Shown: positions 53,121 through 61,248, counted from the stretch's first letter. The stretch: DNA of 64,000 nucleotides from CAZEAC01 sp964510065 (GCA_964510065.1 CAZEAC010000018.1:1-64000), one strand, 5' to 3'. Notes: generated from the sequence alone by a model not told the origin. Translations and numbers: made by a program.

Positions 53121-54107
53121 CTAAGCGTCGCCTGTAAATACTCCGATAGCGCGGAATTTTCGGTATCGCTGATCGACTAGATCGCTCACATTAAGCTTCG
53201 AAAGTTCTGACAAATTTTTTACCAAGCAGGTGCGCAAAATTTCCGCTGCCTCTTTGTGGTTCACATGGGCACCACCCAATGGTTCCGGTACCACCTCGTC
53301 AACAACCTTGAATTCCTTAAGATCTTTCGCGGTGAGCCTCAATATCTCTGCTGCTGCGGCTGCCTGCTCGAGCGGCGGCTCCTCCTTTTCATGGCGCCAG
53401 AGGATCGATGCACACCCCTCCGGAGTTATCACCGAGTAGCAGGCATTTTCCAACATTAGGATTCTATCGGCCACTCCCAGCGCAAGCGCTCCCCCGCTCC
53501 CGCCTTCGCCAATGACCACGCAAATAACGGGAACAGTAAGCTCAGAAAGCTCAGAAAGATTTCTTGCAATCGCTTCAGCCTGGCCGCGTTCTTCGGCCTC
53601 AATCCCAGGGTACGCGCCCTGAGTATCCACCAACATAATCAGCGGCAAGCCAAATTTTTCGGCGAGGCGAAAGAGCCGAAGCGCCTTGCGGTAGCCTTCG
53701 GGCTGCGGCATCCCGAAATTTCTCTGAACTCGCTCAGCAGTAGTGCGCCCGCGCTGATGGCCAACTATCATTATCGGGAGCTCGCCAAGCTTACCAGTAC
53801 CACCGACAATCGCCGGGTCGTCACGAAAAAGCCTATCGCCATGAAGCTCTACAAAATCAGTCAACATGTGCCGAATGAAATCGAGCGTAAACGGTCTATC
53901 AAAGTGCCGCGAAAGCTGGACTCGCTGATAAGGGGTAAGCTTGCCGTAAATTTCCGTGCGCAGCTTGCTTACACGCGCTTCAATTTTCTCGAACTCCGCG
54001 CGTCGAGACGAGTCACCGCTTGCAAGCTGATTACGCAGACTATCGAGCTCGTGCTCAAGTTCGATGAGCGGCTTCTCGAATTCTAGTGGATGTTGAATCG
54101 TTCCCAT
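53121..54107 (-). CDS. accA: Acetyl-CoA carboxylase carboxyltransferase subunit alpha
   Basis: AccA with AccD transfers CO2 to acetyl-CoA for fatty acid synthesis. The 328-residue protein has the full family pattern: FEKPLIELEHELDSL, ARHFDRPFTLDFI-like RHFDRPFTLDFI, ELHGDRLFRDDPAIVGG, IGHQRGRTT-like VGHQRGRTTAERV, FGMPQPEGYRKALRL, DTQGAYPGIEAEERGQAEAIARNL and GEGGSGGALALGVADRI. No other acc gene is in the window; accD and accBC must be elsewhere. Confidence 0.96.
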   Translation of the reverse strand: MGTIQHPLEFEKPLIELEHELDSLRNQLASGDSSRRAEFEKIEARVSKLRTEIYGKLTPYQRVQLSRHFDRPFTLDFIRHMLTDFVELHGDRLFRDDPAIVGGTGKLGELPIMIVGHQRGRTTAERVQRNFGMPQPEGYRKALRLFRLAEKFGLPLIMLVDTQGAYPGIEAEERGQAEAIARNLSELSELTVPVICVVIGEGGSGGALALGVADRILMLENACYSVITPEGCASILWRHEKEEPPLEQAAAAAEILRLTAKDLKEFKVVDEVVPEPLGGAHVNHKEAAEILRTCLVKNLSELSKLNVSDLVDQRYRKFRAIGVFTGDA

Positions 54108-54205
54108 GCTTTAGAGTCCAAGACATTAGCGCAGATTGCCGAATAAAGGCAATTACCTGCCGCGAGCACGGTTTTACCGAGAGGTTAGCTGATTAACGTA
54201 ACTTG

Positions 54206-54366
54206 TAACTACTACTCTGTTAACGAAATCTTCTCACTTCTCCCTGCCTCGGTGTCCTCTGAGCCTCTGTGGTTTTTGTAAAGAAAAATAAACCACAGAG
54301 ACACAGAGCGCACCGAGTGAGGACCGAGACTAATGATAAGTTATTTCGTTAACAGAGTACTACTAC
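54206..54366. repeat. Family B hairpin repeat, copy 5
   Basis: An exact 17-bp terminal inverted repeat (TACTCTGTTAACGAAAT at 54213-54229, its complement at 54343-54359) encloses imperfect CCACAGAG-type arms. The end sequence TACTCTG is shared with copy 1, which supports treating these elements as one family. Confidence 0.82.
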
Positions 54367-54480
54367 ATTGCAAACAAAATTACTTATCCTTCCTCTCGGT
54401 TCTAACTCGGTGCTCTCTGTGGTTTATTTTGCATTCAAAAAAAAAAAAAAAAAACCACAGGGCACGAAGAGCAGCTACTT
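54367..54480. repeat. Family B hairpin repeat, copy 6 (degraded) with A18 run
   Basis: CTCTCTGTGGTTT and AAACCACAGGGCACGAAGAGC form degraded arms around an 18-A homopolymer (54437-54454). The copy directly follows copy 5, and its right end runs into the 3' side of the ATP-grasp gene. Confidence 0.65.
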
Positions 54481-54490
54481 GTCGTACATT

Positions 54491-55492
54491 TCAATATTTT
54501 GACTCCGGAAAAACTATATCTAGTATCATGGCAGCGACGTTCCGCGGCTCGCCTTTTCCGGGCGCCATATGCATGCCGATACCGGGAAGCGAATTAATCT
54601 CAAGAACGCGGTAACTTTGATTGTCTTGCATCGCTCTAATATCTTTACACATAAAATCTACTCCACCATAGGGCAGCCCGGGAATTGCCGAGACAGCTCG
54701 CCGGCAGATTTCGATCACCGATGGATGGACAAAATCTGTGACATCCTCAGCAAATCCCCCCATTTTTAGATTTGAGCTTCCTCGTAAGTATACCTTCTCG
54801 TCTGCTGACGGGACAGCATCAAGGGAGCGCCCACGCTTTTTTAGAAATCTTCTCACCTCGTCGTCGAGAACTATCTCACACAAGCAATTGCATCGTGGAT
54901 TCATGCGTCTGTAACTCTCCATAACTGCGAGCTGATGAATCGTGTGCCGACCATCGCCAACAACAAAGGCAGGATCCCTGTGAATTACCGCATACTCCCC
55001 TGAGCGAGTGACAAACACTCTGTATTCTTCTCCTACAAACTGCTCCTCGACTAAGATCTCAACATCGCCCCTTATTTCTGCGATACTTTGCAGTGCTAAC
55101 CTCGCCTCAAAAACCCCCTCGATACAGGTAAAAACACACTCTCCTTGCGTTCCAAATGATGGCTTTATGACGACCGGAAAATCTAACTGTCGCGCAACCG
55201 CTATTGCTCGATCTATCTCATTGCTAGAACAAGCCTCGCCTGCTGGCACACGTACTCCCGCAGCAGTCAAGATTTTTTTAGTGAGAGACTTGCTCCCCGA
55301 AATTGATGAGGCCGCAAATGGCATACATGAGCTATCAATATCCAAAAACAACTCGACATGCCTGCCCAGTCGCGCCAACAGCACCTCATTGTTCCAATCA
55401 AAAACGTCAATTTCAATTGCCCTGCGCTTCATCTCAGAAGCCAAAAACCGTTGATTTGCTCTCAGCAGTTTAATTTCCGCTTCTGTAATCAT
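54491..55492 (-). CDS. Cyanophycin-synthetase/GshF-like ATP-grasp ligase
   Basis: The 333-residue enzyme has an ATP-grasp fold: SLTKKILTAAGVRVPAG, the nucleotide lysines in VVIKPSFGTQGECV (108-120), EEQFVGEEYRVFV, and the metal-binding end VLEINSLPGIGMHMAPGKGEPRNVAAMIL (297-324). This last stretch is diagnostic of the cyanophycin synthetase and GshF ATP-grasp branch, which forms amide bonds via acyl phosphates. Unlike those proteins it is a single domain, without a Mur-ligase or GCS domain. It lies 9 bp downstream of the 192-aa gene. I infer that it ligates an amino-acid-like group onto a small molecule or a protein; the substrate is unknown. Confidence 0.87.
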   Translation of the reverse strand: MITEAEIKLLRANQRFLASEMKRRAIEIDVFDWNNEVLLARLGRHVELFLDIDSSCMPFAASSISGSKSLTKKILTAAGVRVPAGEACSSNEIDRAIAVARQLDFPVVIKPSFGTQGECVFTCIEGVFEARLALQSIAEIRGDVEILVEEQFVGEEYRVFVTRSGEYAVIHRDPAFVVGDGRHTIHQLAVMESYRRMNPRCNCLCEIVLDDEVRRFLKKRGRSLDAVPSADEKVYLRGSSNLKMGGFAEDVTDFVHPSVIEICRRAVSAIPGLPYGGVDFMCKDIRAMQDNQSYRVLEINSLPGIGMHMAPGKGEPRNVAAMILDIVFPESKY

Positions 55493-55501
55493 AAATATCC
55501 T

Positions 55502-56080
55502 TCAACCACAAAACCGGGTACCACTACTCCGACTTTCACCAACTGCCGCTGGGGTACTGCGAACCGCGGCCTCGCGTCTTTCAATCTCTGCATGCCGATC
55601 GACAAATGCTTTGCCCACCTGCCCAATAAGCTCTCTTTTTCTCCGTAACTCATCACGAGTGAGCACTCCTTTATTCTCGAGGCGCGAGAATTCTTTTAGC
55701 AAAGACAGTGGCGCTGAAACTTCATGCGCGCTTACCGCGTTTGGAGGAATTGTGCGTGGATCAGAAAGCAAAACGATAGAAGCGTACGCGGGTCGTGAGC
55801 ATTTTATGATTACTCCGCCATCGCCGCTTTCAACTGAGTCAAAGTCTGCGCCACTTCTAATCTTATACTTACTAATTCCAACTTTGGCTTCGGAAACAGT
55901 GAGTGTCCTGCCTACCAATTCAAGATAATATTCACCATCATCTGGCAGCAAAATTGGCAGTTCAGGCAAGATTGTATCCAGGACCTTCGCATTACTTTTC
56001 TGTAGCTGCACCGTAGCGTACGCCATATCCGAAAACTCTGCATTTGCACCTGGCGTCGAACTACTTTGGACTTGCGACAT
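55502..56080 (-). CDS. 192-aa protein of the NAD-like cluster with SHOCT-like motif
   Basis: I recognise no family. Residues 30-110 are mainly beta strands (LPILLPDDGEYYLELVGRTL). Residues 127-152 (LLKEFSRLENKGVLTRDELRRKREL) resemble the short C-terminal SHOCT oligomerisation motif. A helix and a flexible tail ending in Cys-Gly (RFCG) follow. The ATG has GGGAGGG upstream, and the ATP-grasp gene follows after 9 bp, so the pair is one unit. A role as structural partner or as a carrier/substrate of the ligase is possible; the terminal Cys-Gly is suggestive only. Confidence 0.62.
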   Translation of the reverse strand: MSQVQSSSTPGANAEFSDMAYATVQLQKSNAKVLDTILPELPILLPDDGEYYLELVGRTLTVSEAKVGISKYKIRSGADFDSVESGDGGVIIKCSRPAYASIVLLSDPRTIPPNAVSAHEVSAPLSLLKEFSRLENKGVLTRDELRRKRELIGQVGKAFVDRHAEIERREAAVRSTPAAVGESRSSGTRFCG

Positions 56081-56254
56081 AACGACCCTCCCCTCTATTT
56101 AGTACCTACTTACGATCTACCCCGAGAGAAATACGCAGCTTAAAGATTCTCGTTATTATTACTTTAGCGATTGTATTCTGCTGATTTATACACTTTTTCT
56201 TTTATGTCTCTTGTTTTTATCATACTACAAGAAAGAGGCGGAAACGAGGGAAGT
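56081..56254. promoter_or_regulatory. Divergent intergenic region of the NAD-like cluster
   Basis: This 174-bp AT-rich stretch separates the two divergent units of the cluster and must hold both promoters. TATCAT near 56219 could be a -10 box for the rightward unit. I see no operator-like palindrome and no regulator gene nearby. The shared region suggests coordinated expression of ligase and fusion enzyme. Confidence 0.5.
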
Positions 56255-57157
56255 ATGTCGCTGGAGACAGCTATCGCAACTGACGTAGTGAGTGAAATTA
56301 AGGCGCGGCTACGCTCGAAAAAAACAACTTCGCTCGAAAAAGAGCGCTGTCGTCGTGAGCTCGCCGTCATAGCAGCAAGACTACAATCGGGTGAATACCT
56401 CCAGTCGAATTTCAAAGAGAGAGCGCTGCTCAATATCCTCGATAGAACCGATGAGCTATTTAAAGATCTAAACTTTTTTTGGTCGGTAGGAGCTATTTGG
56501 TCAGAACTATTCTCGAAGCTAAAAATAGACAGACACGCAAAGATATTGGATCTCGCGTGCGGTTTCTTTCCTAAAGTCGAGCTCGGATTGCTTTATTATG
56601 GTTTCAAAGGCAACGTCACATTAGTCGACATTGACCACGCTGCGCTTCTGCAAGCTGAAAAATTCTTGAACTTTTTCTCCGTACCTTTCTCGATTAAGCG
56701 CATGTCGTGCTCAATATGGAAACTCCCTTCGAAACAATATCAACTCATTGTTGGAAATCACTTAATCGACGACGTACTCTTGGAACGGTTTTCGCGTCTG
56801 CACGCCATACGTCTGAGTGAGACATACACCTCTGAGGCGCTCTTCATGAAAATGTGGGAACAGATAATCGCCAATGACGCCTTCGGCATTAAAATCATGC
56901 AAGAGCTTGCTGACATGATCATGAGACTCTTGGCGCCGGGCGGCATAGTAGTGTTTGTCGACTATCCAAGTTTCTCACACCGAGCATTACACCTACAGGG
57001 ATTAATCAATTACGTTTCCGCACGGCGGAATAATTTAAGGGACGAATTACGATTGAGAGGAATGAACATCTTTAATCCTATTAAAAAGGGGTCGCTCACA
57101 CGCGAGCGCCTTGTCGTAAAGCAAGCTCACATCGTTTGCGGGAGGAAAAATGCCTAA
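56255..57157 (+). CDS. SAM-dependent methyltransferase-like protein of the NAD-like cluster
   Basis: The 300-residue protein has a helical N-terminal part (residues 1-95) and a Rossmann methyltransferase core with motif I ILDLACGFFPKVELGL (97-112), acidic TLVDIDHA, YQLIVGNHLIDDVLLERF in the motif IV position and LLAPGGIVVFVDYP. The start has GAGGGAAG upstream. It overlaps the next gene by 8 bp. The substrate is unknown; helical N-terminal extensions like this occur in small-molecule methyltransferases. It is expected to alkylate an intermediate of the cluster. Confidence 0.8.
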   Translation: MSLETAIATDVVSEIKARLRSKKTTSLEKERCRRELAVIAARLQSGEYLQSNFKERALLNILDRTDELFKDLNFFWSVGAIWSELFSKLKIDRHAKILDLACGFFPKVELGLLYYGFKGNVTLVDIDHAALLQAEKFLNFFSVPFSIKRMSCSIWKLPSKQYQLIVGNHLIDDVLLERFSRLHAIRLSETYTSEALFMKMWEQIIANDAFGIKIMQELADMIMRLLAPGGIVVFVDYPSFSHRALHLQGLINYVSARRNNLRDELRLRGMNIFNPIKKGSLTRERLVVKQAHIVCGRKNA

Positions 57158-57776
57158 AGCACAACTAAACATAGAATACTCACACTTTTATATAAGCGAC
57201 GGCATAGGCGCCGAGCAAAGGCGCGGCCTTCATGAAGCATCGCAAGTGTTACAACAGATAAATGTAAGGAACACTCTTCTCATCCTCATTGACGATAAGG
57301 CAAACAATGATTCCGATCAGAAGGAGCACTTATTGACCCTTGTCAATAAAGAGTTGTCCGTCAATGATCGAAAGCCTGACTTTATAGTTCGCGAGAGCAA
57401 ATTAATTGAGCCCGCTAAAGAGTTGCTCGCCGCGATACCAGGTCAGCAAATTTGGTATAGGTACGGACAAGATTCCTGCGAAGCCTATCTCAAGACAAGC
57501 CGTAATAAAGCCAGACTATGGAGACAGTCTATACACAGCATTCAATTTTCATGCGCGCTTCTTTCTGCCGCGTGGCTGTTGTGTCGATTAGGTGAACTTG
57601 CTGTCCCGCAGGAAGCCAAGCTTACGCAGAGGCAAAGCGTTTCTCTTGAAGCGGAACATGCACTTACAATCCTCCCGACGCGCTATAAGACCTTGGAACG
57701 AAGGTGCCATGCAATACTTAGTGTTACTAAATTTTCCTCTGCGCTAAGCAGACTTTCCTATAAATATTTTGTGTAA
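57150..57776 (+). CDS. Unrecognised 208-aa protein of the NAD-like cluster
   Basis: The product begins with a strand-rich region (NTLLILIDDKANN) that resembles a nucleotide or metal site, then alternates helices, with a hydrophobic helix (QFSCALLSAAWLLCRLG) near residue 128. I recognise no domain. It has a good ribosome site (GGAGG) and is tightly placed between the methyltransferase gene (8-bp overlap) and the fusion gene (8-bp gap). Its function is unknown, but its position makes it part of the same pathway. Confidence 0.65.
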   Translation: MPKAQLNIEYSHFYISDGIGAEQRRGLHEASQVLQQINVRNTLLILIDDKANNDSDQKEHLLTLVNKELSVNDRKPDFIVRESKLIEPAKELLAAIPGQQIWYRYGQDSCEAYLKTSRNKARLWRQSIHSIQFSCALLSAAWLLCRLGELAVPQEAKLTQRQSVSLEAEHALTILPTRYKTLERRCHAILSVTKFSSALSRLSYKYFV

Positions 57777-57784
57777 GGAACCAC

Positions 57785-60700
57785 ATGAGAACTTCGCGCT
57801 ATGCAGAAGAAGAGTATCAGCTCAGCGAGTCCTTACAAGCAAGGCTTGCAAGCTACAGGAAGTCGCGCGCCTTTCGTCCGCACCAATGCCTCAAAGGAAA
57901 GATAACGCTTATTAATAACTATTTCAGGAAGGCACAATTATGCGCTGCAGTAGTAGGAATAAGCGGCGGAGTTGACTCAAGTGTCGTCCTTGGTCTTCTC
58001 GCAGAAGCCGCAAAACAACCCGGTTCACCAATCACGCGCATCCTTGCGGTTTCACTACCGTGCAGCAACAGATTGGGGGTTACTGAGCAGAAAGCTGCCA
58101 CCGAGAAAGCAAAAGAGCTTGCCGAACACTTCGATGTAGAGTGGTACCCAATTGAGCTGAACAGCGCCTTCGATGCCCTACAAGGGAGTATTCTTTCGAC
58201 AACCAAGCTATCTAATAATAGCTGGACAGATGGCCAATTGATTCCAATACTCAGAACCCCGTGTCTATATTATGTCGCTTCGCTGCTTACGGAGAGCGGC
58301 ACTCCCGCACTCGTATGTGGCACAACAAATAGGGATGAAGGTGCCTACATAGGATTTTTTGGGAAAGCTTCTGATGGCATGGTCGACCTGCAGCTCCTCT
58401 CAGATCTTCACAAGAGCGAAGTCTACTCGTTAGCGGCGCTCCTTGCAGTTCCTGAAAGAATTATTAAAGCGTGCCCGAGCGGAGATGTGTTTGACGGAGC
58501 AAACCATACCACAATGATTGGCTGTTCTTATGATTTTATAGAACTTTATACCGGACTATTAGAGAACGGCGCGTGCGCTGCTTTTCAAGCTGCGCTTCCA
58601 GCCGAAGAAGTCAATCGATTTAAGCAGTACGCTTCTCGCATAGAGAAGATGCACGACTACAATTCCCATAAATATCTTGGTGGTAGCCCTTCTGTCCATC
58701 TCGACATCTACCCAAGAGCAGTCCCCGGCGGGTGGCAAAATATAGATACACCTCTTCGAAATAGTGGTGAGCGAAAGCTTGTAGGTGAATTTTCTTTAGC
58801 ACAGACAACAATAGACTTATTTAAAAAGCAAATTCCGCAATCGACGAGCGAGCAGCTAGGAGACTTACACGATGAAGGAATCATCATTAACAATCTTCTT
58901 TCAACTGAAGAATGTGCCGCCCTCATCAACGAAGTAAGCAAAGCTTCAAAACTCCCTGTCGGCATAAATGGATATCGCAAAGATTATCAGGTTGGCGACC
59001 CTATAGGCTCCTTGAGAGCCACGGCTTTTTCGCCTGCCCTGGCCGAGATCTTGTGGGAGAGAATTAGAGATAAAATATCCACAGTACGTGCGTTTGACGA
59101 TCTTACGCTCACTGATTCAGCAAATTGCTCGGTATGGCGTGCAGTCGGAGTAAATCCGGCTTTTCGATATATCTGGTATGAACATGGCGGCTCTCTCATT
59201 CCGCACTACGATGCTGGGTATGATTTCAAAGATAATAACCATCATACTTTAATGAGTATGATCCTGTATCTTACGCCAGGAGAACCTGATGCCGGAGGAA
59301 GCACTCGGTTTCTACTGGATATACAGAGGAACCATCCGGCGAACGAGAGGGATTATAGCGATTGGAATCGGCTCGCAAGACCAGATGAAGTGCTCACCTC
59401 AATTGTCCCGGTCACGGGGCGGGCGGTATTGTTTGACCATCGTATTCTGCATGATGCTGAGCCATGGCGAGGCAAAGGCCCGCGAATAATAATAAGGACC
59501 GATATTGTCTTTAAAAGATGTGACAAGAGCGACACTGATGTTCCAAGTAAGGCAGACGATTGGCAACACGCATTTGAAATGGCCAATCGCATACAACAAG
59601 ATCGATTCTACAAAACGATGCTTCGCGAAAAAGCGCCGCTTCCCGCAGCTATTGCTGCGGGCTTTTTCGATGATGGCCTAGAGTCCGCTATCTCTCAGCA
59701 GCGCGAAGTTTCCTCACATGAACTCACGACTCCGGTGCAAAAGATCATGCATGCTATCACAGAGCATCGTCGCTTCGAACACAGTAGCTCAGATTGGCCG
59801 ACAGTGCTTGTTGCTACTGGCGGAATGAATCCAGTGCATGCAGGACACTTAGAAATGATGGAGCACGCAAGGGATGCCCTCTTAAGGACGGGAAGAGTGG
59901 TCGTTGGCGGATACATATCTCCCGATCATCAGCAATATGTTGCATCGAAGTGCGGCGCAGCGGCGCTCTGCGCTGAGGAGAGAATTGGGCTCTGTCGCAA
60001 AGTGACTAAAGAGAGCAGTTGGTTGATGGTCGATCCTTGGCCCGCGCTTTACTGCGACCGTGCATTGAACTACACAGATATCCTCGTAAGAACTGAGCAA
60101 TATCTGGGTAAACATATTAGGACAATGCGTCCACTACGAATAAGCTATGTATGCGGTAGTGATAATCGCGGCTTTATTTCAGCATTTAGAAGGCGCGGTG
60201 AGATCGTTGTGGTCAACAGGAAAGGTGCGCTAGCTGTTCGTCCTGGAGCCGCGAGAACCTTAGTTGTCTCAGGAAATCTTCCTGAACTATCCTCGACCCA
60301 GCTACGCTCACAAGCTCGAAGTAACCGTAGCTCACAAAATCGGTTAATTTTCCTTAGAGAAGATGCGACAAGGAGCCTCTCGCACTGGAACAGAAAAGTA
60401 CCGGCCAAAGCTCTTTACAGCGCCATACAAATTTTTCAAAACGATCTTAGAAAGGCATTCACAAGTCACTTAGCAAAAGGCTCTGTGCGTATCATCAAGA
60501 GTGTGCATGCTCGCCAATTCGAGGATTACCATGCGCAAAGTATTAGCTTAGAACCAGCACTCCCTGGCCGCTACTCATTGGCGGTTTCTCGAGTCTTTTC
60601 AATAGTCGATTCAAGACGAGAAAAAGAACTAGTCGCAAGACCTGGCGCACCCAGCCTCGAATTACAGCTGCTGCAGATACCTCCTGGGCAATATCATCTG

Positions 60701-61216
60701 CTGGATGATGACATAGCCACGGGAGGGACAATGCAACAGGTAAAAAAGCTGCTCGGCGATACTCGTGAAGTTGAAGGTGTTTTCTGCTGCGCGCGTCACG
60801 ATATTGGCAGAGAGCTGAATCCCGAAGATTCAACAGACAACAATACAATAATTGACCTCGGTGACATCCGAGATTTTCTAATTGGCGCATGCGATGGTGG
60901 TTTGGTTTCAAGGTTACCAAATAACCAGATCGTCCGAATTCCCTATGCCGCGCCTTTTGTGGTGCTCAATGAGCGAATGAGCATGCCAATGAAATCGGAA
61001 ATGGAGCTGTCCGCTGCGATTTGGCGGGCGAACATGCGCTTCTTTAGTGCGCTTCCTCATGAGATTAAGATCGAAGATTGCCAGGATCACTTTATTACCT
61101 TCGCGGAATACCTAGGCATCACTAGTAATAGTTCACTCTATGAATTTGCGCGGATATACCATGACTTTTGTAATATTCACAAATCACGACAACCTCTTTT
61201 AAAAAAGGCTGTATGA
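57785..61216 (+). CDS. Four-domain fusion: NAD synthetase-like, 2OG oxygenase, NMNAT-like, phosphoribosyltransferase-like
   Basis: The 1143-residue protein combines four domains. (1) About 35-330: NAD synthetase-like, with the ATP-pyrophosphatase P-loop SGGVDSS (60-66) and CGTTNRDEGAYIGFF; the usual QxDE loop after PSGDVFD is replaced by GANHTTMIG. (2) About 361-580: Fe(II)/2OG dioxygenase with HYD (His474, Asp476), His556 and an Arg near 571. (3) About 672-845: NMNAT-like, GGMNPVHAGH, ISPDHQQY, VDPWP, GSD and SSTQLR. (4) About 905-1063: PRPP-type motif LLDDDIATGGT (973-982). Together these correspond to base phosphoribosylation, adenylylation, amidation and oxidation. The start has AAGGA upstream. 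Codons look more AT-rich than in flanking genes (by eye). Substrates are unknown. Confidence 0.85.
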   Translation: MRTSRYAEEEYQLSESLQARLASYRKSRAFRPHQCLKGKITLINNYFRKAQLCAAVVGISGGVDSSVVLGLLAEAAKQPGSPITRILAVSLPCSNRLGVTEQKAATEKAKELAEHFDVEWYPIELNSAFDALQGSILSTTKLSNNSWTDGQLIPILRTPCLYYVASLLTESGTPALVCGTTNRDEGAYIGFFGKASDGMVDLQLLSDLHKSEVYSLAALLAVPERIIKACPSGDVFDGANHTTMIGCSYDFIELYTGLLENGACAAFQAALPAEEVNRFKQYASRIEKMHDYNSHKYLGGSPSVHLDIYPRAVPGGWQNIDTPLRNSGERKLVGEFSLAQTTIDLFKKQIPQSTSEQLGDLHDEGIIINNLLSTEECAALINEVSKASKLPVGINGYRKDYQVGDPIGSLRATAFSPALAEILWERIRDKISTVRAFDDLTLTDSANCSVWRAVGVNPAFRYIWYEHGGSLIPHYDAGYDFKDNNHHTLMSMILYLTPGEPDAGGSTRFLLDIQRNHPANERDYSDWNRLARPDEVLTSIVPVTGRAVLFDHRILHDAEPWRGKGPRIIIRTDIVFKRCDKSDTDVPSKADDWQHAFEMANRIQQDRFYKTMLREKAPLPAAIAAGFFDDGLESAISQQREVSSHELTTPVQKIMHAITEHRRFEHSSSDWPTVLVATGGMNPVHAGHLEMMEHARDALLRTGRVVVGGYISPDHQQYVASKCGAAALCAEERIGLCRKVTKESSWLMVDPWPALYCDRALNYTDILVRTEQYLGKHIRTMRPLRISYVCGSDNRGFISAFRRRGEIVVVNRKGALAVRPGAARTLVVSGNLPELSSTQLRSQARSNRSSQNRLIFLREDATRSLSHWNRKVPAKALYSAIQIFQNDLRKAFTSHLAKGSVRIIKSVHARQFEDYHAQSISLEPALPGRYSLAVSRVFSIVDSRREKELVARPGAPSLELQLLQIPPGQYHLLDDDIATGGTMQQVKKLLGDTREVEGVFCCARHDIGRELNPEDSTDNNTIIDLGDIRDFLIGACDGGLVSRLPNNQIVRIPYAAPFVVLNERMSMPMKSEMELSAAIWRANMRFFSALPHEIKIEDCQDHFITFAEYLGITSNSSLYEFARIYHDFCNIHKSRQPLLKKAV

Positions 61217-61248
61217 CAGCGAAGTGGTCTCCTTTATAGGGGAGGACT

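Larger units (their letters stand above)
54108..54490. other. Intergenic region with tandem family B repeats
   Basis: The 383 bp between accA and the ATP-grasp gene are filled by family B copy 5 (54206-54366) and a decayed copy 6 (about 54367-54480) containing an 18-A run at 54437-54454. No gene is visible. This is the left border of the NAD-like cluster. Confidence 0.6.

Noticed and set aside
46681..54480. CCACAGAG repeats as a CRISPR array
   Set aside because: The copies are inverted repeats spread over separate intergenic gaps at irregular distances, with no spacers of regular length and no cas genes in the window.
61217..61248. Bidirectional terminator between the fusion gene and miaA
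   Set aside because: The possible stem around GTCTCC...GGAGGAC has a mismatch and no T-run on either side.
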